Origin: Qipengyuania qiaonensis
GTDB taxonomy: Bacteria; Pseudomonadota; Alphaproteobacteria; Sphingomonadales; Sphingomonadaceae
Assembly: GCF_019711515.1 (NCBI RefSeq)
Contig: NZ_JAIGNO010000001.1
Span: forward strand, 1 to 64,000
Direction of reading: 5' to 3'
DNA length: 64,000 nucleotides
Both the position numbers and the translations under genes were made by a program. Numbering within the stretch: the first letter of the stretch is position 1; each line of letters opens with the position of its first letter. This document shows positions 26,792 to 37,549 of the stretch, piece by piece. The notes under the pieces are model-generated. The model was given only the letters and a program-made list of their open reading frames with translations. It was not told the origin of the DNA and did not search any database.

Positions 26792-27856
26792 ATGGCGGCA
26801 AGTCTGAAGCTCGTAGAGGACGGAAAAGTGGACGCAGACCGCCAGAAGGCATTGGACGCCGCGCTCGCGCAGATCGATCGCGCATTCGGCAAGGGTTCGG
26901 CGATGAAGCTGGGCCAGAAGGAAACGATGCAGGTGGAAGCGATTTCCACCGGCTCGCTCGGCCTCGATATCGCATTGGGTGTAGGTGGCCTGCCGAAGGG
27001 CCGGGTGATCGAGGTCTATGGGCCGGAAAGCTCGGGCAAAACCACCTTGGCACTTCATGTGATCGCCGAAGCACAGAAGGCTGGCGGTACTGCCGCTTTC
27101 GTGGATGCCGAACATGCGCTCGATCCGGTCTATGCCCGCAAGCTGGGCGTCGATATCGACGAACTTATCGTCTCGCAGCCCGATACGGGCGAACAGGCGC
27201 TCGAGATTACCGACACGCTGGTTCGGTCCAATGCGATCGATGTGCTGGTAGTCGATTCGGTTGCCGCGCTTGTCCCTCGCGCCGAAATCGAAGGTGAGAT
27301 GGGCGATAGTCACGTCGGCTTGCAGGCCCGCCTGATGAGCCAGTCCCTGCGCAAGCTGACGGGTTCGATCAACCGTTCGAAATGTATGGTGATCTTCATC
27401 AACCAGCTGCGCATGAAGATCGGCGTGATGTACGGAAACCCGGAAACCACGACGGGCGGCAACGCGCTCAAGTTCTACGCGTCCGTCCGTCTCGACATTC
27501 GCCGTACGGGCCAGATCAAGGATCGCGACGATATCATCGGCAACTCGACCCGGGTGAAGGTCGTCAAGAACAAGGTCGCGCCGCCGTTCAAGCAGGTCGA
27601 ATTCGACATCATGTATGGCGAAGGGATTTCGAAGATCGGCGAGATTCTCGACCTCGGCGTCAAAGCCGGCGTAGTCGAAAAGTCGGGCAGCTGGTTCAGC
27701 TACGACAGCGTCCGCATCGGTCAGGGGCGCGAAAACGCCAAGACCTTCCTCAAGGAAAACCCCGAAATGTGTGCCAAGTTGGAAGCCGCGATCCGCGGCC
27801 GCACCGACGAGGTCGCCGAAGAGATGATGACCGGCCCGGACGCGGACGAGGACTGA
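26792..27856 (+). CDS. recA: recombinase RecA
   Basis: RecA forms filaments on single-stranded DNA for strand exchange and LexA self-cleavage. At 354 residues it has the Walker A loop GPESSGKT at residues 77-84, [11 protein letters not shown] (Walker B) and the [20 protein letters not shown] loop region, with an acidic tail. The start at 26792 has AGGAGG at a good distance. The gene carries a LexA box upstream and a hairpin terminator downstream. Confidence 0.98.
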   Translation: MAASLKLVEDGKVDADRQKALDAALAQIDRAFGKGSAMKLGQKETMQVEAISTGSLGLDIALGVGGLPKGRVIEVYGPESSGKTTLALHVIAEAQKAGGTAAFVDAEHALDPVYARKLGVDIDELIVSQPDTGEQALEITDTLVRSNAIDVLVVDSVAALVPRAEIEGEMGDSHVGLQARLMSQSLRKLTGSINRSKCMVIFINQLRMKIGVMYGNPETTTGGNALKFYASVRLDIRRTGQIKDRDDIIGNSTRVKVVKNKVAPPFKQVEFDIMYGEGISKIGEILDLGVKAGVVEKSGSWFSYDSVRIGQGRENAKTFLKENPEMCAKLEAAIRGRTDEVAEEMMTGPDADED

Positions 27857-27947
27857 GTTCTCTTCAAGCGGGAGCGCGCCGGTCCAAACCTCCCCCGGAC
27901 CCGCGCAATAGCCGGACTGTCCCCCGGCGCTCCCGAAAAAACGGAAA

Positions 27948-27983
27948 GCCGGTGCGCGCCGTTTTCTGGCCGCACCGGCTTTT
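27948..27983 (+). terminator. recA rho-independent terminator
   Basis: GCCGGTGCG (27948-27956) pairs with CGCACCGGC (27971-27979), followed by TTTT. Flanking CGGAAA/TTTTCCG extends the stem. It lies about 90 bases after the recA stop. Confidence 0.75.
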
Positions 27984-28053
27984 CCGTGTTCGGGTTGGCA
28001 CCCCTGTCGCGCTGCGCCTAGTGTGCCCGCGAATCGCCAGACAGGAGGGCTGC

Positions 28054-28680
28054 GTGACAATAATCGTCCATCATCTCAACAATAGCCGTTCGCAACGGAT
28101 CCTGTGGCTGCTCGAGGAACTGGGTGTCGATTACGAGATCGCGCACTACCAGCGCGATGCGGACACCAATCTCGCTCCGCCCGAACTCAAACAGGCACAT
28201 CCGCTCGGCAAGTCGCCGCTGATCGAGGATGATGGCCTGCGGATCGCGGAAAGCGGTGCGATCATCCAGTATCTGTGCGAGCGCCATGGCGGCGAGGCCT
28301 GGCTCCCGGCGTCCGATACGCAAGAACATGTCCGCAACCTCGAATGGATGCAGTTCGGAGAAAGCAGCTTCTTCGTGCCGGTCATGCTCAAGCTCTACAC
28401 TGCCCGCCTGGGCGACGCTGCGGCTGCTCTCGCGCCGCGAATCGACGAACAGTTGGCGGCGCATGTGAAGTTCGCCGAGGATGAAATCTCCGACGATCTC
28501 CACTTTGTCGGCAGCGAATGGACGACGGCCGACGTGATGATGAGTTTCCCGGCGGAAATTGCCGTAATGCAGGGCTATGCGGGAACGGCACCGAAGCTTG
28601 CCCGCTTCGTCGAGGCGATCCATGCGCGCCCCGCGTGGCAGCGTGCGCGTGAGCGAGGCGGACCCTATTTCGGTTGGTAG
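28054..28680 (+). CDS. glutathione S-transferase family protein
   Basis: This 208-residue GST has the thioredoxin-fold N-domain (TIIVHHLNNSRSQRILWLLE), the cis-proline/ESGAIIQYL motif and an all-helical C-domain ending AWQRARERGGPYFGW. The GTG start at 28054 has GGAGG six bases upstream. Soluble and probably involved in conjugation or peroxide reduction. Substrate unknown. Confidence 0.9.
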   Translation: MTIIVHHLNNSRSQRILWLLEELGVDYEIAHYQRDADTNLAPPELKQAHPLGKSPLIEDDGLRIAESGAIIQYLCERHGGEAWLPASDTQEHVRNLEWMQFGESSFFVPVMLKLYTARLGDAAAALAPRIDEQLAAHVKFAEDEISDDLHFVGSEWTTADVMMSFPAEIAVMQGYAGTAPKLARFVEAIHARPAWQRARERGGPYFGW

Positions 28681-28771
28681 GCTACCCCGTTTGGCGGACT
28701 TGCAAATGGTCCGGCGACCACACAGAAGCGCGCGTGCAGCCTGCGGGCAAAGTGACCGGACGGGAAATCAG

Positions 28772-28879
28772 ATGAGAACAGTTGTCTTTGGCCTCGGTTA
28801 TGCGGGCCCTTCCAACGCGACAATACGCGCGCCACACAATGCACTTGCCGAATGCGATCTGTTCGGAGCCGATCGATGA
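28772..28879 (+). pseudogene. possible N-terminal remnant of a nucleotide-sugar dehydrogenase
   Basis: A 35-codon frame starts MRTVVFGLGYAG, which closely matches the Rossmann-fold start of UDP-glucose/GDP-mannose 6-dehydrogenases. The similarity then breaks off into an unrelated stretch ending ECDLFGADR. The stop overlaps the start of the epimerase gene in an ATGA. Dehydrogenase and UDP-glucuronate epimerase genes are natural neighbours, so this may be what remains after an internal deletion. Alternatively it is a short coupled leader. Confidence 0.45.
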
Positions 28880-29898
28880 GCGAGACACGGACGGCGCTGG
28901 TTACCGGTTCGGCAGGCTTCATCGGTTATTACACCTGTCGCCGCCTGCTGGCCGACGGATTTCGAGTGATCGGCGTGGATTCCCTGTCGGACTATTACGA
29001 TCCGGAGCTGAAGCGCCGACGGCAGGCCACCCTGCTACAGAATGCCGGCTTCGCTGCGATCAACGATCCAATCGAAACCCCGGAACTGCTCGCAAATCTC
29101 TTTGCCGAATACCGGCCCGATGTGGTCATCCACCTGGCCGCTCAGGCCGGGGTGCGTTACTCGATCGATAACCCGCGCAGCTATCTCGAGAGCAATCTGG
29201 TCGGCACCTTCGAACTTCTGGAAGCGGCGAGAGCGCACCCGCCGCAGCACATGCTGCTCGCTTCGACCTCGTCGGCCTACGGTGCCAATACCGAAATGCC
29301 CTATCGCGAGACGATGAAGACGGATCACCAGATGTCGTTCTATGCGGCGACGAAAAAAGCGACCGAGGCGATGGCGCATTCCTACGCGCACCTCTTCGAT
29401 CTGCCGGTGACCATGTTCCGTTTCTTCACCGTCTACGGGCCGTGGGGCCGCCCGGACATGGCGCTGTTCAAGTTTACCCGCGCGATGCTCGCCGGCGAGC
29501 CGATCGACGTTTACAATCACGGCGAAATGATGCGCGACTTCACTTATGTCGAGGATCTCGTCGAGGCGATCCGTCGTCTGGTCGATACACCGCCCGTACG
29601 ACCCGACAGTCCGGATGAGATCGCCGAAGTGGACAGTCTTTCGCCGGTAGCGCCCTGGCGGATTGTCAATATCGGCAATTCTCAGCCGGTGCAGCTCGGC
29701 GACATGATCGCCGCCATCGAAAGCGCGCTGGGGATCGCGGCAAAGCGCAATCTGATGCCGATGCAACCGGGTGACGTGCCCGCAACTTGGGCCGATGCCG
29801 AATTGTTGCGTTCGCTGACCGGCTATGTGCCCCAGACGGATATCGGGGAGGGCATTCGGCGCTTCGTCGACTGGTATCGCGATTACTATCAGGTCTGA
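28876..29898 (+). CDS. NAD-dependent nucleotide-sugar epimerase (UDP-glucuronate 4-epimerase-like)
   Basis: This 340-residue extended SDR has the NAD loop TGSAGFIG at residues 10-17, the catalytic Tyr156 and Lys160 (SFYAATKKATE), and family signatures VDSLSDYYDPELKRRR and FFTVYGPWGRPDMALFKF. These are diagnostic of UDP-glucuronate 4-epimerases, which make UDP-galacturonate for surface polysaccharides. The start overlaps the tiny upstream frame by ATGA. It probably supplies a sugar nucleotide for envelope polymers. Confidence 0.88.
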   Translation: MSETRTALVTGSAGFIGYYTCRRLLADGFRVIGVDSLSDYYDPELKRRRQATLLQNAGFAAINDPIETPELLANLFAEYRPDVVIHLAAQAGVRYSIDNPRSYLESNLVGTFELLEAARAHPPQHMLLASTSSAYGANTEMPYRETMKTDHQMSFYAATKKATEAMAHSYAHLFDLPVTMFRFFTVYGPWGRPDMALFKFTRAMLAGEPIDVYNHGEMMRDFTYVEDLVEAIRRLVDTPPVRPDSPDEIAEVDSLSPVAPWRIVNIGNSQPVQLGDMIAAIESALGIAAKRNLMPMQPGDVPATWADAELLRSLTGYVPQTDIGEGIRRFVDWYRDYYQV

Positions 29899-29902
29899 TG
29901 GA

Positions 29903-30733
29903 ATGACCGATCGGACGGAGTGGACTGGCAAGGTCGGCAATGTCTGGGCCGATGAATGGCAGCGGACCGATCGCAGTTTCGGGCAGTTGACGGACCGTTT
30001 GCTCGAAATTGCGCAGAACGAAGAATTTACCAGGGCGGTCGATATCGGCTGCGGGGCCGGCGAGGTGACCTTGCGACTTGCGCAGGCCAACGAGTCGGCG
30101 GAGATTGTCGGGCTCGATATCTCCGAAGATCTCGTTTCCATTGCGCGGGAGCGGACGTCTTCCCAGCCCAATGTTCGTATCGAGCTGGGCGATGCCGCAC
30201 ATTGGCGTGCTGCCGACCGGGAGCGTCCGGATTGCATCGTCTCGCGTCATGGCGTGATGTTCTTCGATGACCCGGTGGCCGCATTTGCGCATGTTCTGAG
30301 CGAAGTCGCTCCGGGAGCACGAATGACCTTTTCGTGCTTTCGCGATCGCGCGGACAATGTGTGGGTGAAGGAACTTGCGGGAGCTTTGCCGCCCACCAGC
30401 GAGCCGCCAGCCGACCCCGAAGCGCCCGGTCCCTTCGCTTTCGGCAAGCGCGAACGGGTCGTGCGGATCCTCGGCGATGCCGGGTGGAGCGATATCGACT
30501 TCGACGCGATCGACTACTCGATGATCGCGGGTCGTGGCAGCGATGCGGTCGACGACGCTCTGTCCTACTTCCTGCGCATCGGTCCGGCCGCGCGTGCCGT
30601 CGCATCGTTGGAGGGCGCGGAGCGCAGGGCCGCGATCGCGAGCTTGCGAACTATGCTGGAGCGATTCTGCAAGGACGAGGCCGTCGCACTGCCTGCCGCC
30701 TGCTGGATCGTCACCGCCCGCGCCCCCGCCTGA
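29903..30733 (+). CDS. class I SAM-dependent methyltransferase
   Basis: This is a 276-residue methyltransferase with motif I AVDIGCGAGEVTLRL at about residues 44-58, then VGLDISEDLVSIAR. FFDDPVAAFAHVLSEVAPGA is reminiscent of UbiE/BioC-like enzymes. The ATG at 29903 follows the epimerase stop by only four bases, so the two genes are likely co-transcribed. Substrate unknown; sugar or lipid methylation is possible from context. Confidence 0.82.
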   Translation: MTDRTEWTGKVGNVWADEWQRTDRSFGQLTDRLLEIAQNEEFTRAVDIGCGAGEVTLRLAQANESAEIVGLDISEDLVSIARERTSSQPNVRIELGDAAHWRAADRERPDCIVSRHGVMFFDDPVAAFAHVLSEVAPGARMTFSCFRDRADNVWVKELAGALPPTSEPPADPEAPGPFAFGKRERVVRILGDAGWSDIDFDAIDYSMIAGRGSDAVDDALSYFLRIGPAARAVASLEGAERRAAIASLRTMLERFCKDEAVALPAACWIVTARAPA

Positions 30734-30805
30734 TCGCCATTCCTGCACAGTCTGGCCGGGCATTCGCGCTTGTCGCTGGCCCCCCGATTGCCTAACTGCC
30801 CGCTC

Positions 30806-33469
30806 ATGATCTCGACCAACGACATTCGCCGCAGCTTCCTCGACTATTTCGCGCGACATGGGCACGCCGAAGTCGCCAGCGCGCCGCTCGTTCCGTTCAG
30901 CGATCCGACGCTGATGTTCGTCAATGCCGGCATGGTGCCGTTCAAGAACGCCTTCACCGGTCTCGAAACCCCTCCCGCACTACGCGCGACCAGCGCCCAG
31001 AAATGCGTGCGGGCAGGCGGCAAGCACAACGATCTCGACAATGTCGGCTACACGGCGCGCCACCACACATTCTTCGAAATGCTCGGGAATTTCTCGTTCG
31101 GCGATTATTTCAAGGAACAGGCGATCGATCACGCCTGGACGCTACTGACCAAGGAATGGGGCCTCGATTCCGAACGTCTGCTGGTCACCGTCTATCACAC
31201 CGACGATGAAGCCTTCGACCTGTGGAAGAAGCAGACGGGCTTCGCCGATGAGAAGATCATCCGCATTCCGACCAAGGACAATTTCTGGGCCATGGGTTCG
31301 GATGGCCCGTGCGGGCCATGCTCGGAGATATTCTACGATCATGGCGATCACATCTGGGGCGGCCCTCCGGGATCGCCGGAAGAAGATGGCGACCGTTTCG
31401 TCGAGATATGGAATCTCGTCTTCATGCAGTTCACGCAGGAGAACGACGAGATCGTCGGCGATCTGCCCAAGCCGAGTATCGATACCGGAATGGGGATCGA
31501 GCGTGTCGCCGCGGTCATGCAGGGCGTGCACGACAATTACGATACCGACACCTTCCGCAATCTGATCGCCGCGAGCGAGAGCCTGACAGGCGTCAAGGCC
31601 GAGGGCGACAAGACCGCCAGCCACCGCGTGATCGCCGATCATCTGCGCTCGACCAGCTTCCTGATGGCCGATGGCGTTCTGCCTTCGAACGAGGGGCGCG
31701 GCTACGTCCTGCGCCGGATCATGCGCCGCGCCATGCGTCACGTCCATCTTCTGGGTGCGAGCGAGCCACTGATGTATCGCCTGGTGCCGGCTCTCGTCAC
31801 CGAAATGGGGCAGGCCTATCCCGAACTGCAGCGCGGCCAGGCGCTAATTCAGGAAGTGCTCGAGCGCGAGGAAACCCAGTTCCGCCGCACGCTGGACAAG
31901 GGCCTCAAGCTGCTCGACGATGCGACGGTCGGTATGGACGAAGGCGATACGCTGCCCAGCGAAACCGTATTCAAGCTCTACGACACTTACGGCTTTCCCT
32001 ACGACCTGACCGAGGACGCGCTTCGCTCGCAGGGAATTGCCGTCGACAAGGATGGTTTCGACGCCGCGATGGCGCAGCAAAAGGCCAAGGCGCGCGAAGC
32101 GTGGAAAGGCTCTGGCGAGGCGGCCAGCGAAGAAGTCTGGTTCGACATCGCCGAGCGCGAAGGTTCGACGGAGTTTACCGGCTATAGCTCGACCACAGGC
32201 GAGGCTGCGGTGGTGGCCATCGTCAAGGACGGCGTCGAAGTGCAATCGGCCGGCGAAGGCGACGAAGCCATCATCCTCACCAACCAGACCCCCTTCTATG
32301 GCGAGAGCGGCGGCCAGACCGGCGATGCCGGGCGGATTTGGACGCCCGAAAGTCTTGAATTTGCCGTAAACACTACGAACAAGCCCCTGGGGCGCCTGCA
32401 CGCGCATGTCGGCAAGGTAGTCAAGGGATCCGTTTCGGTCGGCGATGCCGTCCACCTCGTCATCGATGCCGAGCGTCGCGACCGTATCCGTGCCAATCAC
32501 TCGGCGACGCATCTGGTGCATGCAGCGCTGCGCAATCGTCTGGGCGGGCATGTTACGCAGAAGGGTTCGCTGGTCGCGGACGATCGTTTCCGCTTCGACT
32601 TTTCTCACCCCAAACCGCTGAGCGATGAGGATGTGGCTGCGATCGAGGCTGAGGTAAACGCGGAAATTCGCGCCAACGAGCAGGTCTTGACACGTCTGAT
32701 GACACCCGACGATGCCGTCGCCGCCGGCGCACTGGCGCTGTTCGGCGAGAAATATGGCGACGAAGTCCGTGTGCTCTCTATGGGCAGCAAGGGCGACGAA
32801 GGGCGCAATTATTCGGTCGAATTGTGTGGCGGGACCCACGTCAAAGCAACCGGCGACATAGGCGTGTTCAAGATCGTCTCCGAAAGCGCAGTCAGTTCGG
32901 GCGTTCGCCGGATCGAGGCTTTGACGGGCGAAGCCGCGCGTCAATGGCTGGTTGCGCGCGACGAGGCGGTTCGGGCGATTGCGGGCGCTTTGAAGACGTC
33001 ACCCGATGAGGCGCCCACTCGCGTCGCTGCACTGATCGAGGAACGTAAACGGCTCGAAAAGGATCTGGCCGAAGCGAAGCGCGCACTGGCGCTCGGCGGC
33101 GGCGGTACGGCAGATGCCGGTTCGGCGGACGAGGATATCGGGGGAGTTGCATTCTCGGGGCAGGTGATTGCGGGCCTCGACCCCAGGGAACTGCGCCCGC
33201 TGCTCGACGAGGCCAAGACCCGTATGGGGTCCGGCATTGCCGCTGTCTGTGCGGTCAATGATGGCAAGGGCGCCTTTGCGGTGGCGGTGACCGACGACCT
33301 TACCGATCGTTTTAGTGCAGTCGATCTCGTGCGCGCGGGTGTCGAAGCGCTGGGCGGCAAGGGCGGCGGCGGTCGTCCCGACATGGCGCAGGGCGGTGGC
33401 CCGGACGGCGCCAAGGCCGACGCTGCGATCGACGCTGTCCGTCAAGCGCTCGCAAAGTTTGCCGCTTAG
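30806..33469 (+). CDS. alaS: alanyl-tRNA synthetase
   Basis: The enzyme charges tRNA-Ala. At 887 residues it is full length. It shows motif 1-3 class II elements ([50 protein letters not shown]), the editing-domain zinc motif [11 protein letters not shown] and [13 protein letters not shown], and a C-terminal glycine-rich segment ([15 protein letters not shown]). The ATG at 30806 starts [14 protein letters not shown]. Its last four bases overlap the convergent cysteine-cluster gene. Confidence 0.98.
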   Translation: MISTNDIRRSFLDYFARHGHAEVASAPLVPFSDPTLMFVNAGMVPFKNAFTGLETPPALRATSAQKCVRAGGKHNDLDNVGYTARHHTFFEMLGNFSFGDYFKEQAIDHAWTLLTKEWGLDSERLLVTVYHTDDEAFDLWKKQTGFADEKIIRIPTKDNFWAMGSDGPCGPCSEIFYDHGDHIWGGPPGSPEEDGDRFVEIWNLVFMQFTQENDEIVGDLPKPSIDTGMGIERVAAVMQGVHDNYDTDTFRNLIAASESLTGVKAEGDKTASHRVIADHLRSTSFLMADGVLPSNEGRGYVLRRIMRRAMRHVHLLGASEPLMYRLVPALVTEMGQAYPELQRGQALIQEVLEREETQFRRTLDKGLKLLDDATVGMDEGDTLPSETVFKLYDTYGFPYDLTEDALRSQGIAVDKDGFDAAMAQQKAKAREAWKGSGEAASEEVWFDIAEREGSTEFTGYSSTTGEAAVVAIVKDGVEVQSAGEGDEAIILTNQTPFYGESGGQTGDAGRIWTPESLEFAVNTTNKPLGRLHAHVGKVVKGSVSVGDAVHLVIDAERRDRIRANHSATHLVHAALRNRLGGHVTQKGSLVADDRFRFDFSHPKPLSDEDVAAIEAEVNAEIRANEQVLTRLMTPDDAVAAGALALFGEKYGDEVRVLSMGSKGDEGRNYSVELCGGTHVKATGDIGVFKIVSESAVSSGVRRIEALTGEAARQWLVARDEAVRAIAGALKTSPDEAPTRVAALIEERKRLEKDLAEAKRALALGGGGTADAGSADEDIGGVAFSGQVIAGLDPRELRPLLDEAKTRMGSGIAAVCAVNDGKGAFAVAVTDDLTDRFSAVDLVRAGVEALGGKGGGGRPDMAQGGGPDGAKADAAIDAVRQALAKFAA

Positions 33470-33969
33470 GCGCCGATGCGCCGATAGAGGTCGCGCAGTT
33501 CGCGCTCTATCGCGGACATTTCGGCACTATCGCGGATATTTTCGAGACTTCGAGCGACGTGCTGCAGTCGGGCGGCCAAGCTGGTCGCCGTCGCTCGAAC
33601 ATCCTCTTCCTCGGCAATTTCGATTGCGCGCTTGGCGAGAAAGTTGAGGTCGGCGACGGGGCGCATGGCGAGAAAGGCATCGACCATCGGTGCCAACAGG
33701 TCAGGATCATCGCGCCAGTCGCGGCCGCCGAACAGGTGTTGCACCACATATTGCCCCGCACCGAAGCATTCGAACTGGATACATCCCGCAAAACCTTCCT
33801 CCGCGCGGGAGTCGTAGATCGTGCAAAGGCCATCAGCGCGCAGCTTCGGGCACGGTTCGCCCGCAGCCTTGGCTGCCGCAAAACCCGGCATTTCATCCGA
33901 TGGATAGGCAATGCAGCATAGCGCGGCGCAGCGGCTGCAGTCCGAACGGGTTTCGAGCACGGCGGCCAC
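33466..33969 (-). CDS. YkgJ-type cysteine-cluster protein
   Basis: This 167-residue protein has an N-terminal cysteine cluster ([15 protein letters not shown], then [17 protein letters not shown] and [11 protein letters not shown]) that would bind a metal, usually zinc or an iron-sulfur cluster in this family. The rest is helical. Its stop overlaps the alaS stop by four bases on the opposite strand. It is three bases downstream of the antiporter gene and so probably its operon partner. Function unknown. Confidence 0.75.
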   Translation of the reverse strand: MAAVLETRSDCSRCAALCCIAYPSDEMPGFAAAKAAGEPCPKLRADGLCTIYDSRAEEGFAGCIQFECFGAGQYVVQHLFGGRDWRDDPDLLAPMVDAFLAMRPVADLNFLAKRAIEIAEEEDVRATATSLAARLQHVARSLENIRDSAEMSAIERELRDLYRRIGA

Positions 33970-33972
33970 GGT

Positions 33973-35733
33973 TCAGGCTTCCGACGTGCTCGTCCGCAGC
34001 TTCGGTTTGTAGGCCAGCGCGCCTTCCTGTTCGATCTGCTCGCGGAATTCATCGCGCTTTTCGTGGATCGAAGCGATTACCGGACCCATCGCCACACCGA
34101 TATCGACCAGCACGGCTTCGGATAGCTGGAGCGAGCTTTCCAGCGTTTCGGGTACCGCATGGCTCGCTCCTACCCGATATAGCTCGGCGGCATGCTGCAC
34201 GTCGCGCGCACGGCAGACGATCAGCAGATCCTCATGCTCCTTGCGCAGCTTGGAAACGAGGCGTTGGACCAGGACGGGTTCGTCCATGGTGAGGACCACG
34301 GCCAGCGCATTCTCGACCCCCAGACGATCCATGGAGTCGCCGCGCGCGGCATCCCCGAACGTCGCACGAAAGCCGCTGCGTTTCGCGCGCTCGATCAAGT
34401 CGGGATCGGCGTCCAGCGCGATGTAAGGCTTGCCATGCGCGTCGAGCATCTGTGCCACGAGAAGCCCGACGCGTCCCGCGCCAACGATGATCACGCGTCG
34501 CTCATCGCCGGTATCGTCGGGCACTTCGGGAATGGGTTCGACACGCCTCGCAATTGCGCGACCCAGCTGCGCCAGCAGGGGTGTGACGGTAAGGCCGATA
34601 GCGGTAACGATCTGCCAGAACTGCGCCGTACCCGGCTGGATCAGCAGCGCGGAACTGGCAGCGGCCAGAATGATCAGCGTGGTTTCCGAGGGGCTGGCCA
34701 TCAGTATACCGGTTTCCGCTGCGGTGCTGCGGCGGGCGCCCATCAGGCGGAGGAGGACGCCGGTGACCAATGCCTTGAACGGAAGAATCAGCAGCACTGC
34801 CGTCGCGATCAGGCCGAGATTTTCCCAGATCGTCTGCAGATCGATGCTCATGCCCACGGTAATCAGGAAGATACCGAGAGCGAGCCCTTTGAAGGGCTCC
34901 ATGATCGTCTCGACCTCGCCGTGATACTCGGTTTCTGCGATGAGCAGGCCAGCGATGAGCGCCCCTACGATCGGTGAAAGGCCGACCGCAGCGGTCGCAA
35001 GGCTCGCGCCGATCACGACCAGCAGCGAGGCGGCGAGGAACAGTTCGGGACTTTTCGTGCGAGCGGCCTGTCCGAACAGCCGGGGCAGGGCGAAACGGCC
35101 GAGCGCCATCATTGCAACGATCACGAGACCGCCCTGCCACAGCGTGGTCAACATGCCCTCCCAGCCTTCCCCCGCGGCATTCGGGGCCATGGCGCCCAGA
35201 ACGAAGATGATCGGGACGATCATGATATCTTCGAACAGCAGCATCGACAGCGCCGCGCGCCCAACCGGCGAATGCGTGCCGGCGATCGGCAGCACGATGG
35301 CGGTGGAGGAAAACGCGAGGGCGAAACCAAGCGCGAGTGCGCCGGTCCAGTACTGGCCCATCATCGATAACGCGATCGCGAGCGATGTCCCGATAACGAG
35401 CAGTTCCATCGCCCCCAGGCCGAACACCAGTTTTCGCATCTGCCACAAGCGGTTGAAGCTCAGTTCGAGTCCGATGGTGAACAGCAGCAGGATAATCCCG
35501 AATTCGGCAAATGGCTCAAGAGCTTCGGGATCGGTTATCGTTATGTGATTCAGCCAGGGATGCTCGAACACCATCCGGCCGAGCCCGTAGGGTCCGACAG
35601 CGATCCCGATAAGGATGAAACCGATGATCGGCGTCACGCGAAATCGGGTGAACACCGGGATGACGAGCCCCGCCGCACCAAGGATGACGAGGGCGTCCGA
35701 GATCGCCGGGCTTGCAAATTCAGCGGATGCCAT
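33973..35733 (-). CDS. monovalent cation:proton antiporter-2 (KefB/KefC-type) with RCK domain
   Basis: This 586-residue inner-membrane protein has twelve or so membrane segments in residues 10-390, including FGIILLLFTIGLELSF and ALALGFALAFSSTAIVLPI. A cytosolic TrkA-N/RCK domain follows (RRVIIVGAGRVGLLVAQMLD), where the Rossmann loop binds NAD or glutathione-type ligands. This matches glutathione-gated potassium efflux systems (CPA2). No KefF/KefG ancillary gene is next to it. Gating ligand unknown. Confidence 0.9.
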   Translation of the reverse strand: MASAEFASPAISDALVILGAAGLVIPVFTRFRVTPIIGFILIGIAVGPYGLGRMVFEHPWLNHITITDPEALEPFAEFGIILLLFTIGLELSFNRLWQMRKLVFGLGAMELLVIGTSLAIALSMMGQYWTGALALGFALAFSSTAIVLPIAGTHSPVGRAALSMLLFEDIMIVPIIFVLGAMAPNAAGEGWEGMLTTLWQGGLVIVAMMALGRFALPRLFGQAARTKSPELFLAASLLVVIGASLATAAVGLSPIVGALIAGLLIAETEYHGEVETIMEPFKGLALGIFLITVGMSIDLQTIWENLGLIATAVLLILPFKALVTGVLLRLMGARRSTAAETGILMASPSETTLIILAAASSALLIQPGTAQFWQIVTAIGLTVTPLLAQLGRAIARRVEPIPEVPDDTGDERRVIIVGAGRVGLLVAQMLDAHGKPYIALDADPDLIERAKRSGFRATFGDAARGDSMDRLGVENALAVVLTMDEPVLVQRLVSKLRKEHEDLLIVCRARDVQHAAELYRVGASHAVPETLESSLQLSEAVLVDIGVAMGPVIASIHEKRDEFREQIEQEGALAYKPKLRTSTSEA

Positions 35734-35782
35734 GGGCTTATCCGTAACCGCCCGGCGCTACGCTGTCACGACGCGATAACGC

Positions 35783-37438
35783 CTAACCCCCGCCGGGATG
35801 GGCGGGGCCGAGCGGTTCACGGCGAGGGCGCGGCTTCCCCGGATGCTTGCCGGTTTCATCCCATTCGATGCGATAGAGATCGAAGCGGCGGTCGGCGAGA
35901 TTGCGTACCGTGCCCTCCGCCCGGGCCCATTGCAGATCTGCAAGATTGATATCGCTGATGGTCAACGTCTCTACGTTCTCGGTCGCTTCGGCGGCGATCC
36001 CGTCACGCGCGAACGGGAAGTCGCACGGCGTCAGGATGCAGCTCTGGGCGTACTGGATATCCATGTTGCCGACATTGGGCAGATTGCCGACATTGCCACT
36101 CAGCACGACGAAGCATTGGTTCTCGATTGCACGTGCCTGACCGCAATAGCGAACGCGGAGATAGCCCTGACGGCTATCGGTGCAGAAGGGCACGAAAATG
36201 ATCCGCGCGCCTTCGTCCGCCAGCCGGCGGCTCAGTTCGGGAAACTCGCTGTCGTAGCAGATCTGCACTCCGATCGGACCGCAATCGGTCTGGATCACCT
36301 CGACCTTGTCGCCGCCCTTGATGTTCCACCAGTAGCGTTCATTGGGGGTGGGGTGGATCTTCTCCTGTGCATGGACCGACCCGTCACGCAGGCAGACATA
36401 GGCGACATTGTGTATGTCGCCATCTTCCATTCGCGTCGGGTGCGAGCCGGCGATGATGTTGATATTGTAGCGCATGGCCATTTCGGAAATGTCCGTGCGC
36501 AGGCGAGGGGTGTATTCGGACAGACGCTCGATCGCCTCTACCGGCGAGAGTTCCTTTTCCTCGAAGCTCAACAGCATCAGCGTGAAGAGTTCGGGAAAGA
36601 CGATGAAGTCCGCTTCGTAATCGCTTGCTACATCCACGAAATAGGTCACGTGGCGCATGAACTCATCATAGTCCGACACCTGGCGGGCCTGCAGCTGGCA
36701 GGTAGCCACTCGAACGGCCTCGACCCCGCGCGGCAGGCGCTTCTTCACCGGTTGGTCGCGCTCGACATAGGGATTGCGCCAGACCATCATCACGGCGTTT
36801 GCCATCGAGGCCTTGTCCTCCGGCAGGTACCCTTCGATGATCCGCTCCGGCTCGAACCCGTTGGCCAATTGGAAACGGAGCACGGGGTCGTGCAGTTTTC
36901 CCTCGACCACCTTGTCCAGATAATCCTGCGGGTCGGCGACCCGGCGACGAAAGCGACGATAGTTCGGCATGCGGCCGGCAAAGACGATGCCGGTCAGATC
37001 TCTCTCTTCGGCCAGCGCGCGGCGTTCTTCGTAAAGGCGCCGTCCGATGCGGACGCCGCGCACCTTGGGATCGACGCACATCTCGTAACCATACAGCCAG
37101 TCCCCGGTCGGATCGTGACGGCTGCCGTAACCATTGCCGGTGATCTCGTCCCAGTCATGCGGCTGGAATGCGAGCGCTTCGGCAACCTGCATGGTCGCAC
37201 AATAGCCCACTACCTCGTCGTCGAGCAGGGCCACGAAGCAGCCTTCCTTGAAGTTGTTGATCTGCCCGCGAATCTCGCCGTGAGTGTAGGCGGGCATGTC
37301 CTCATAGACCCGGCGCACCAGATCCGCGATTCCGCGGATATCCTTGATCTTGGCGTTGCGGATTTCGAGCCTGCGCTGACCGAATTTTTCCGTACCCTTG
37401 CGCTTAACCGTGCGCTTCTTCTGAACTGCCCTGGCCAT
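35783..37438 (-). CDS. GNAT acetyltransferase fused to carbon-nitrogen hydrolase
   Basis: This is a 551-residue two-domain protein. Residues 25-215 form a GNAT N-acetyltransferase (CVDPKVRGVRIGRRLYEERR is the acetyl-CoA loop). Residues 260-540 form a nitrilase-family amidohydrolase with its Glu-Lys-Cys triad visible: FIVFPEL, HAQEKIHPTPNE and GVQICYDSEFPE. The fusion occurs widely in proteobacteria, but its reaction is not established. The start at 37438 begins with a basic stretch (ARAVQKKRTVKRKG). Confidence 0.88.
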   Translation of the reverse strand: MARAVQKKRTVKRKGTEKFGQRRLEIRNAKIKDIRGIADLVRRVYEDMPAYTHGEIRGQINNFKEGCFVALLDDEVVGYCATMQVAEALAFQPHDWDEITGNGYGSRHDPTGDWLYGYEMCVDPKVRGVRIGRRLYEERRALAEERDLTGIVFAGRMPNYRRFRRRVADPQDYLDKVVEGKLHDPVLRFQLANGFEPERIIEGYLPEDKASMANAVMMVWRNPYVERDQPVKKRLPRGVEAVRVATCQLQARQVSDYDEFMRHVTYFVDVASDYEADFIVFPELFTLMLLSFEEKELSPVEAIERLSEYTPRLRTDISEMAMRYNINIIAGSHPTRMEDGDIHNVAYVCLRDGSVHAQEKIHPTPNERYWWNIKGGDKVEVIQTDCGPIGVQICYDSEFPELSRRLADEGARIIFVPFCTDSRQGYLRVRYCGQARAIENQCFVVLSGNVGNLPNVGNMDIQYAQSCILTPCDFPFARDGIAAEATENVETLTISDINLADLQWARAEGTVRNLADRRFDLYRIEWDETGKHPGKPRPRREPLGPAHPGGG

Positions 37439-37549
37439 GCATTCCCCGTCTGTTGGCGACGCCGAAAACGACAAGACCGGGAGCGGCATGTGCGCCGATC
37501 CCGGTCAGTCGCGTCACTGCTTAGGCAATGACGAAGTCGAAAGATGGTT

